A stretch of 64,000 nt of DNA from Ophthalmolycus amberensis (taxonomy: Eukaryota > Chordata > Actinopteri > Perciformes > Zoarcidae): the NCBI GenBank assembly GCA_024529925.1, contig JAFEUB010000795.1:620001-684000 (forward strand). Reading direction: 5' to 3'. The notes under the pieces are model-generated. The model had not been told where the DNA came from. It did not search any database and was given only the letters and a program-made list of their open reading frames with translations. Position numbers and translations under genes: made by a program. Below, piece by piece: positions 35,901-47,300 of this stretch. Numbering within the stretch: position 1 is the stretch's first letter; each line of letters opens with the position of its first letter.

Positions 35901-38315
35901 ACCGACACAAGCCGATAGTCGAATTAATCACGTTCTCTTTTCCACATCGCCTACACTAGGAGACTTGATTATGTCTCTGTCACCTTACCTGTTTAGTCTT
36001 GTATTCATCTGTTTGTTGTATTCACGTCCTGCTGTTTTCTCATCTTTCCCTCTCACCCCAGCTGTACTTCCGGATCTGGCTCTCGGTTGTCTCAGGCTGT
36101 GACAGTGGAGGAGGACAATTGTTGCGGCTGTAATGTCCTGGCCATACGGAGACACTTCCTGGACAGGGACCTCAAGCAGGTTCAGATCGTCTACACATCC
36201 TGCCACGATGCTGTGAGTAATCCGACAACTGGCTAACGGGCAGTCGGAGGTGTTTGGCCTTAACTTCCGAAGTTAGACAATGGATTGGTTGTGTGGATAA
36301 GTGTGAGGAACAGCGTCAGGATTTTCTTTTCATTTGGCCATGCTTTTGTGTTGAAGTTAATACCTTTTGCAAAATACACTGTTGAGGTGAATTATTGCAT
36401 TCCCTTTTAAAGCTGTTCTGCACAAAGAGCCCTGCATACAATGTGACAATAGCAGCCAGTCTGATCATTTAGTGGCTTTATTTTGTAGCTCTGGCCATCA
36501 TTTGTAAATGTTTTGATAACACTTTACTCACCAGTGTAGTTGCTGAGATATGGGCAGTTGAGTTGCCGTGTCCATATTCTCGGCAGCAAGTCAAGTGTGT
36601 TCTCAGTAGGTGTTGGACTCCGCCGAGGCTGTTTGTGACCGGCATGGACAGATCCTTAAGGTGCAGCCGAAGAGAGGAGTGTGTTCAATTTGGTAGCCTC
36701 TCATCAGATGATGCAGTCTTGCAGGCTTTTGGTGCATTGCCTTAAGAGTGTTATAATGAGTAATTTACATTTCACTTTGTCAAATTACGTTCCAGTTGAA
36801 ATGATTTGGAGGGAGATTCCTCCTCCTGTGGAGAGCGGGGGTGGCAAACATTTTTTTATTCACTTTTTGATTTTACTTCCTGGTGAGTGGTCACAGCTGG
36901 TCATCATCCTATCAGTACTTGGTCGTTGCCTAGTGAACGTTTGTTGAACAGCTATATCTCGTAAAGCTGCTGCATCCCCATGTTAAGGCAACAGAGACAT
37001 ACTCTGAAAGAAACGTCCATCAGAGGGGAAAGAAATCGTCGCTACATTATGCAACCAAGGGCTGAAACGCTAACAAAATGCCCAGTAGCAAGCTGAAAAA
37101 CATCAGAGTTCAGCAAAGGATTATTATTGCACCCGATGTCCAACAGGGGTGCAGTTCATGACTAAAAAGATGATGGGACATGTTGGCTGTTAGCAAGCTG
37201 CAGGTAACATGTCCTATCATGCAAACAAGACATTCTACTGCAACAGTACTGAAGCTTTGGGGCAATTTTCTGTTGTTTGCTAGCAGACAATTGACAAGGA
37301 GGGACCTTCGAGCAATATAAGTCAATGGGGAGCGATGAATTGTTTTCTCCTAACTTTTAAAATGTAGTGGCCAAAGTTAACACTAAAAAGCAAATAGTTT
37401 AACCCCACTGTTGTGGTGTAAATTTAATAGTCAATATAATTTCACTCCAGACATGCATAACTCTCATCACTTTCCCACTCATAATCCCACTGAAAGAAAT
37501 ATAAATAGTTGTTGTAATAGTTTGCAAATATTCAATTAAGTTATTCTATTTTCAGGTGGAATTTCCACAGCATTCACTCGAGCCACATGATTTCTAAAGC
37601 AGGGCACTTCTTGGGGAGGTTAGCGCTGAGTTTCCATCTATAAATTACTGCCAGGGACTGAATTATAGGACTTATGTGTGCGGTGCCAAGTGGAGAAATA
37701 TTTAAGGACAAAGACTGCTCTGCTTGCCGGGATGGAAGTAGAACTAACGTGTACTAAAGTATTTGTCTCCTCCTCCCTTTGCCCCGTTGCCGGTTCCTCT
37801 CACTTTCTCACCACCGTTCTCTGTCCACTCTGCATCTTACATCCAGGTTTACGAGACCCCGTTTTTTGTGGCAGTGGATCATGCGAAAAAGAAGGTTGTC
37901 ATCAGTATCAGAGGAACCCTATCGCCAAAGGTGAACTTTATCTTTCTTTGCCTGTTTTAATAGTAATATATCTTTAGATCCCTTGAAACATTCAGCACCT
38001 CACAACACCAACACCTCCAGAGCAGGTGAAGTCCTCATAGCTTTATGCAGTGTTCTCAAACTCCTACACCCGTCACGCATAGAGAAACGTGACTGTCCAC
38101 TTTTAGAACTAAATGTCCTTTTTTTTAAGAATTCCTGTAGTGTTATGAGACCTGCCTTGAAACAACAGCTGAGGTCTTAATCATGCCCTTATTACAAAGG
38201 CCATGATTCTCATCCCGTTGATGCTTTGCTCCCAGCCAGTGGAAACTGTACTGTACTGTACACGTTACAATTAGAGTACAAAGATTAAAGAAGCATTTTG
38301 GGAGGTATTTCTGAA

Positions 38316-38350
<35 letters not shown>

Positions 38351-41300
38351 GTAAGTAAATGTTGAGCTCTCGTTGCTCTCAGGGCAAACGTCAAACTTCT
38401 GCCATGCATTATCAAGATAAGAAACACCATTTACACATACTAGGTACCACTTAAAGTCTTATGTTGAACAAAGGAAAACCTTACATGGCGAAAAAAAACA
38501 TTAAAGTAAGAATGATGTATGGAGTTTTATACCATTCTCTGTGGACTTATAGCTCTTGCTATGGTTAATACAGTATAACTAATAATATTCCAATTTGCAC
38601 AGGAGATTATGAGTGGTATTTTTAATTCCTTTGCCTTATAGGTGCACTTTAATTAGTATGGTGATCTTTTCACTTTCTTTGTCTAATTCCCCCTGTTTCA
38701 GTTCATCCACTCTTTTTAGATTTTTAAAAAATTTGTCTTGTGTGCATCAGGACGCCTTGACTGATCTGACGGGGGATTCTGAACGTTTGCCGGTAGAGGA
38801 GCAGCACGGGACCTGGCTTGGCCACAAGGTCAGTGTATTAATGTATTGTAGGAGAGGCTTTTTATAACATGAATCTCTCTGAGGATACTCCTCTGTACAG
38901 TCGCCTATGAGATTTTCCTCTTTGCATTTCTGTTCTCCATTGCACATTATTCCAGACTCCGAAGGGCCTTTGAGTTGTTAACACCAGAACAATTGCTTTG
39001 AATATTTTATTAAGAGATTAATGATGCAGACTTCCTGTCCATATTTCTGTCTCTCTTTCTTTTCACTCATAGGGGATGGTTTACTCAGCAGAATACATTA
39101 AGAAGAAACTGGAGCAGGAAATGATCTTGTCACAAGCCTTCGGAAGAGACTTGGTACAAGACTCAGTGTACTTTATAAATCATGGCAATCAATAATGAAC
39201 ATTTTCACTCTTTCATTGTCGTACTTTATTCAAGGCTACGTTAGCTGTGCAACAGTACACTAACCCTACTCTGTACAAAGCAGTCTGCAAGTAGCAGTTG
39301 AGGCAGTTTGTTTCAGTGATTATCTTCACTGTGGTTACAAAAGTGTGCTGTTGTGAGTGTAATGACTCTGGCCGTCTCTCACAGAACAAGGGCACCATGC
39401 ACTACGGGCTGGTGATAGTCGGCCATTCTCTGGGTGCAGGCACTGCTGCTATCCTCTCCTTCCTACTGAGACCTCAGTACCCCACACTTCACTGCTACTC
39501 TTACTCTCCACCTGGTGGCCTTTTTAGGTGAGTCCATCTGTGTGTGTTTACTGGATGTACACAAGGCTGTTCAAGAGAAGATCAGTCGCTCAGTTTGACT
39601 ACATCGTGCAGGAAGTCAGTAAAAGCCTGTTTGCCACTTTCATGCATGAATCCCATGTTAATGTGTATAAATCCCACGCATGTTTAACCCAAGTTTGACC
39701 GTTTCATACCAGAGCACCGTCGCAGGTTATAGCTGTTTACTGAAGCCCTGGGTCTGTAGCTGTTGTTCAGTATACATCGCTGCTAAACTTCAGCATGATA
39801 CCACACCTAATATAAATATTTTTGCTCTACAGAGTTGAGAATTTTCAGGTCACCTGAAGTGGTCCCTGCTGTGTTTACACTGGAGACTAAACATTTTCTT
39901 TTGCCATTTTTGCCAGGGGGGGGGGGGGGGTATCCAGGTCCCCTGGAATCAATTTTTGCGCCTTAATCATTTATTTATTTGAACACCTCATTCAAAATGA
40001 TGTATGGATTAGAGGTTCTAAGTCATCCCAAAATGATTTGAGTACTTGTACCAAGAGATAACTAAATGCTGCTGTGCACCTTTGATGTTTTTATTGAAGT
40101 CAAGAGAAGGTAATCGGTCAGACTTTGGTCAGAAGACACAAGACGGGTGAAAAAATGTAGGAAACGATGGAATAAAACCTTACAAATTCAGGTGTTTGAA
40201 TGATCTGAGTATGATAATGATCTAAAATCATATGCTGTGGCCTTCAAGCCACCAGATGTCCAGAAAGCAGAATTAGTGATTGTAGTTTCAGCCTCGATTC
40301 ATCAAACTAGGAAATCCTTTTCCAGTCATCGACAGTTCTAAACTATGAAAGCAAAAGTGAGATGTTTTTACCAACATCTGTTGTTGTGAAACGCTTTTGC
40401 ACTGTGCTGTTTACCCTTGTGTTGTAGACTTTTCCTTTTGGCCCGATCAGTCATTGCTCTGTTAAAATGATAGGGTTTTCTTGTGTTCAGTCTGTTTGGT
40501 TGCCCATTCGAGGCATGTCCTTTTCCGTTCACATGCAATGTTTAGTGTGGAAATGGAGTTTCTGTTGTTTACACCCGTTTATGCTGTACATATGGGAAAG
40601 GAGGGTCTACTCTTTCTATGGTTGCTTGCATCTTTTTCTGTCCATCATTTCCAGTATTGTATCAGCCAGAGTATAACTACGGTACACATTTGTGGGGCTT
40701 CTTGTGCATTTGGCCAGATCAAAGTCTTCCCTAAATACTTGATGTAGAATAGTTAACTGCGTGTCGTATTCTATTATTTTAGTAATTTAAAACAAATGTT
40801 TCTTTGAAGGGTGAGCTAGAAATGTGTTCGGAGAGTTTCCTCACAGGTCACACCCTTAACTCCCTCCACATGTCCTGTTCACATCGTTTACCGGTTTCTT
40901 TCTTTTATTTACCTAGTGAGGATGCCATGGAGTACTCCAAAGAGTTTGTCACGTCGGTGGTATTAGGAAAAGACCTGGTACCAAGGTATCTCTTCTACTA
41001 TGTCCCGTGTACTGTGGTTAACTTGACTTTGCTCCAGTACTACCACATTAGACACATCTGCTGGTCTCTCGTAGGCTCGGCCTGTCGCAACTGGAGGGTT
41101 TCCGACGCCACCTTCTGGAAGTCTTGCAGAAAAGTAACAAGCCAAAGGTGAGTTGATCTCATGACACTGTAGAAGACCTGCTGCACTATGTAAACATCAA
41201 AAAGAAAACAAATAGGAAACTGATACAGTAGGCTATCTGGTCTTGTTAAGAACGTCATCATTTGGGGGAATGCTTTATGGACTGTTGACAAAAAACACAT

Positions 41301-44300
41301 CTCTGCCATACAAATACTAATGAATGATTAAATAGTCATCGGAGTGACAACATATTTGTATTTCCACCCATCTAAACCAACTACATAAACGCAGTAGCAT
41401 CACACTTCAGCATTTATTTCCATGTTTTTCCCTGGCTGATTTTAAATAAACTGCAGGTTTCCACACAACCTCTCACAACACTGCAGGCACGGTATCTCTG
41501 CTGTAGTTAAAGCTTCATTGAGTTGACCCCTGGCTGCTGCAGAAACACATACAATGTGCAGAAGATATATTTAGATTCGGAAGTCATGTTGCATAACTAA
41601 AACGCATTTTTCTTTGCAACAGTGGAGGATCATTGCGGGAGGCACCAAATGCATCCCCAAATCAGAGCTTCCAGTGGAGGATGATGATCCTCAGTCTCAG
41701 CCAGCAGCGCCCCCCAGCAGTCGCCTGTGGCTCCACCCCAGTGACCTCAGCATTGCCCTTTCAGCCTCCACCCCCCTCTACCCTCCTGGCAGGATCATCC
41801 ATGTGGTGCACAACCATCCTCCAGAGTCATAGTGAGACAATTGTCTGTAGATTACAGCAACTAAATCCCCCAAATGTTTGTTTTTTTACTGTCACTGTTT
41901 CACCTGCGTAAGATTCCAGCAGCGAGATCAGTCATCAGTTGAGTGGTAATGCCCCTTAAAGCTTGTCTTTGTATAGAACATACACTTTTACCACACAGCT
42001 CCACCGCACGAATGGTGAAGTGGTTGTATAACTGATGCGTGGACACGGGTAACTCAAAGCCAATTTTAGTGTACATTCTTTCACACCTGTGACACAAAAG
42101 AACTGGCAGCTCAGTGGGAGAAGGTGTACATTGCATACTGGGGACAGCGTGTATTTACAGATTGTCACATGGCGCTCCCCTACCCCTCTGTATGCACTTG
42201 CTGCTGTGCTGTCTAATACTATATTTTATTTCATAATCGTCCCGTCTCTTATACACGTTTCTCCATACCTAGTTTGTTTAATGTTGTACTGTGTGGAAAA
42301 TATTTGAAGGGGAAATGTAAATATTTGATCAATAATGTTTAAAGTTAATGAAATGATGATTCTGTTAGACACCGGTATCAAACATCCTCCATCAGCTGTG
42401 CTGTTATCCAAGGCCAGAATACATTTCAGTTATCTTATGAACAACAGATGGATGTCATTCTATATCTTAAAAAAGACAGAAGAGTTCTCTGTGATGTGAG
42501 ATGGTAATAGCCGTTGTTTATCTTTAGATAGATAACACTGTCTAGTGCGGTCGAAGTGTTTGTGGCTTCTATAACACAATCAAAGGTCACTGATGGTCGC
42601 ATTGCAAACCACCACTGGAAGCCAATTAACTCAAAGGAAGTCCATGGAGGTGCAACAATCTGATCTCTGGCCTGTAGCAGTTTACTGCTACTGCAGTGAT
42701 GGTGTGCGTGTGTGCGTGCGTGCGTGCGTGTGTGCGTGTGTGTGTGTGTACGTCTGGCCATCAGACAGAAGCAAGTAGCCTTGAAATATTTAACCACCTT
42801 CTGCAAGCTGGTGCAAAACCATGGGGCGGAAGTGGTTTGGCCAGTTTATCCAAACAATGACCAAACATATCCATTATGTCTAATAATGGAAGTAAAGTTA
42901 GTTTTTCTTTGTCGTCTTATCTCTTCGTCCTATTTTATAGTTTTCCATATGCAGCTAGGGAGCGTTTTGCTCAGACTTGTGTGTCTTTTCTGGTTTCTAA
43001 AATGAGCTAATTTCCAAAGTCTGTCACAAAATATTCCACTCGGTGGTGTCACAGCCTGGATTATGCTTCTCCCACTAGGATAATGAGGCAGGCTGTTGCT
43101 AGATCAACATGTGTGCTCACTTTGTACTTCACCGTGATTGACGGACTCTCTTTCTTTCTACTGTAGTTGTGGCCAGGAGGAGCCAACCTACTCAGCCCTG
43201 TGGGGGGACAACAAGGCCTTCAATGAGGTCATCATATCACCTGCCATGCTTAATGAGCACATGCCCCACATGGTGATGGAGGGTCTCAACAAGGTCTGTT
43301 TTATCTGAGTGCATGCAGATGGATTTGGCAGGGGGTGTTTAAATGGTGGTGAAATTCATTTTAAGTGTCGCTCATGATTTCCAGCGCTGGATAACTGAAT
43401 TGGTGGATTATGAGTGTGTGTGTGAATCATCTCTAACTTTAAAGATTAAAATATATTCACGAATATTTTTAACGATTGTTCATAAAGGGGATGCCACTTT
43501 TTAACAAAAATATATTTTTTAAGTAAAGCTAGAGATCTGAAACGGAGCACCTGAGGCTAAGAGGTTCGTCTAGAGCAGTATGACAAAACGGAAATGCTTG
43601 GAGTCATAGATGGACATTTAATATGGTTCCACTTTGTATGTTTGGTCAAAACTTCACCCTGCTTCCTCCTTAAATAGAAACTACAACATCCAGTGGTTAT
43701 CCAGCCACACAGCCCTATAAATGTTCTACAGTTATGCATATGTTCTTCTACAGAGGGTTTCAGTAATAGAAGTGAAATCGTTCTGGCATCTATGAACCGG
43801 TAACTTTGAGATTACTAAAGAAAACTTATTTACAGATGGGTGATACATTTATTATCCCTTTGGCCTTTACATCTACCCATCTCATGATTGAACATCGCAG
43901 CGATCAGAGACAATTGTGAAATACGTTGAAGTGATTTATTACCAAAACCACACTCCTGCAAAGACGGAAGACAAACGTTATGTTTCCAGTGATGCTCTTT
44001 TCAATGGTATGCCCCTTACGTGTTCAGCGAAAAAATCTCTTTGAGGGTTTTGTAAGAATGATTCTTACTTTATGGTCAATGTATGCATGCGACCCTTCAT
44101 TAACGTATAACTCACCTCACCTTGTTTTTTTCTTCCAGTTTCAAAGCATGGGGGCTGCTCACTCCTGGTTTTATGGTGGTCTTTATTAGTAATCTTCACA
44201 GGCGTTGAACATCTGTTGTGATAACAGGGTATTGACGTGTATGTTTGCATGCGACGGATCCACTGTGGGGAGTGCACTTTTTTGTGTTTTTTACTTGTTT

Positions 44301-47300
44301 TTTTGCATTTGTTTTTGTGGCTCCGCCTTGTGTCAGTATGTCTCTGGATGGATGGTGCTGTGTGTGTGTGTGTATGTGTGTGTGTGTACGTCTGCTGTGC
44401 CTAGTCTGTAGTATGATACCTCTGGTGTTTCTGCAGGTACTGGAACCATTATGTCTCGTGTCTGAGCAGGAAAACTCAGGACCGGAAGAACTGGAAGCCA
44501 ATCAACCCACCAACAATACCACTGTGGTCATAACCTCGCAAACAGAATTAAACTCGAGTCCTCTTCCCTCTGATTCCTCCCTTCCCGCCAACACCGATGC
44601 GTCTTTCACTGGTTCCCTCACAGGGACCGAGGCTGTCTCCGTCCCTCTGTCTGTCGTTGCTTCTTCCTCTTTTTCAGATGCCGCGTCTGTTCCTCCTTCT
44701 CCTCCTCTGTCAGACTGTACTTCTGCCTCAGAGCCGTGCTCGCTGTCTGTCCGTTCAATGTCCAACAGTCCTTCCAACTCTCACTCAGGAGCCCTCTCAG
44801 TTGGAGATGATTCATGTATTCCACCACAAACCCAATCCGATCCAGCCGATTCTCACCTGAGCGTAGATGTGATTGCTGCTCCTGTTTCTGAAATCCCATC
44901 TGATGAGTCTAACTGTGCTCAGATAGAAAATGATCCCCCGGAGATAGTAATATCGCATAGCTCTTCGCAAAAACATGAAGTCTGTAGTTTACAAGCGCAG
45001 AACAGTCCCTATGATACTCTTGTATAGACTTAATGACTTCCCAGTATTTGACTTGGCCCTCATTAGCTTCTTAGCAAAACACATTTAACAATCTAGTCGA
45101 ATCTGTGACAGGAATAATTTATCGTGGAACATTTAAAAACTGTCAGTGTTGCTTTTAATACTGTAACTGTGGCCAGACTCATGACGTGACGTCGTGCCCA
45201 TGAGGTGTAGCGGGAGAAACATTTTGCCTGATGTTAAAGCTCAGGGTTTTGGTGTTGCTTTTCTTGAAGAAAGGCTTTCTTAAAACGGTACTAATATTTA
45301 AAAAGTGACCACAGATGAGGTGGAGAGAGCCTGACAGTTCCTCCACTACACAAAGTCACAAAAGACTGATGCAAAGCAGCTCAACTGATGTAACAGTTAA
45401 GTGACACTGTGAACATGGTCTCTCTTGCTGCGCCAAGACTTCCTTTTGCTCTTTCCACTTGCACATACAAACTGGTGACTGGGTGCCACAAGTCCAGGCA
45501 AGTAGTCCAGATGCCGTCACAAAGCAAGTTGAGGCAAGGAATCGGTGAGGAAGGAATGAGGTAAATGTCATCACTAAGTAGCCCCTGGAATACATCACTG
45601 GTCTATGGTGCATATAACGGTACCAGAATAATCCCTTTTTAAAATGTGGAGTCTTACAACCCTGCATGATAAGTCCAAACCCACCTGCACTCTTTCTAAT
45701 GAGATTCACCTTCCAGCTTTCCTTAAATCAACCCTTCATTCTTTTCCATTCCTCTCACAGCTACCGTACATTTGCTGAAGTGCTGTGGTATGAACCTGCT
45801 AACCCCGTTTTCTCAAGCTAACAAGTTTTCTTTGTATGCACAAAGTTTCCATGGTAACCTAATTTCTTCCACATTAACTGCTCTTTCTTCCTTCTTGGCC
45901 GGGTTTCTCAGTAGCTGCAGCTCTTCTCTTCTTCTCCCTTTTTGCCTTTTGAAAGCACACATTTAGCCTTTCCTCAATAATCCCTTCGAGAAATTGTCAA
46001 TTACTCATCAGCAGCAGATGGAGTAACAAGGGGGGGGACAAATGATTCAATATGGAGAATTCGGCTCGTCTCCACTGCTCTGCTGCTAAATTGATGCTCA
46101 ACGAATCTTAGCAAATTCATAATTTTCTCTTATTACTAACTTGTTACAGTGGAGGGCTGAAAACTGGAATCATATTTTAATGTTCTCCACCACGCATTTT
46201 ATATTGCCAAGTCAAAATGTGCTTTCATAAATTATACATGTCATGTGAGTCTACGGCTGTAGGGGTTGCAGTACATTATTGAACAATGGAAAACTCCCAA
46301 GGATGAACCTTTAAGTCTAGATTTCTGTCTCTGGGTACTCAATCTGCAATCTCATGCTTTGTTTAGTCATTGTGGCTACAAAGTGCAGGTGCTATTTTGA
46401 TATTGTTGGTGCCAAATATTTGCTGCAGTTTTATCACTCACAGAAATCTTGTCCTCGTGTATCATCGGACACACTCGCCCATGTAACATCTTCATGTTTT
46501 GTGTGATACATAACCATCTGCATAACCCAAACATCATAAACATGTTTGTTTTAATGGCATTTTTAACTTAAAGGGCTTCCGTCCCTCTGGTTTTCAGTCT
46601 TTGTTTACATTCATTTCAACTTATGTGTTGCCATTTTATATTCCATTGTCGCATGAATTGTATGTTTGTTTTTTTGTGTGTTTTCATGTCGTCTCACTGC
46701 TCTACTTGTTTTCATATCATGATGTGCTTCCACCAAGTGTTTAAACTCATTAAAGTAAACCAAATACATGTAATCGTGTGTTGATGTGATTTGCTGTTAG
46801 TGTTTGTTCTCCTCACATTTTTAACTATTATTAACACAACACCGTTAACAGTTTGTGGGACAGAGTGTTCCTTGTATGTTGTCAGAGTTGCTGATACAGT
46901 TATCTGATGTTTTACCATCTATTTATCATATTGTAGGTCTTGCATAGTTCTTGCTTAGGCATCATGACTCCATTGTGGGTGTTTATTGTCAGATGGAGTA
47001 GGTGATAGCTCACTATTAGACTACACGTACATTTATCTGGACTACACTGTGCCTTTTTTTTGACACTAATAATATATGTAATCATATCTGGGGTTGAATA
47101 TAGATTTAGTAGTACTGTGCTGTGTGTGTGTGTGTGTGTTGATGATATCCAAACTATTAATGGCCAGAAGATTATACATCAATCTAATAATTTATCTAAA
47201 CCTGTTTTTTTGTTATTATCCCACCTGTTGACCAAGAAGCGAATGTGTTTTTTTAAAGATTTATTCATTTGAGATTCCTCTGCATCCATTTTTTTTTTTG

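Noticed and set aside
44245..44436. Upstream extension of the dagla alternative exon frame to the ATG at 44245
   Set aside because: This part is T-rich and GT-repeat intron with a polypyrimidine tract and acceptor; the exon more plausibly begins at 44437.
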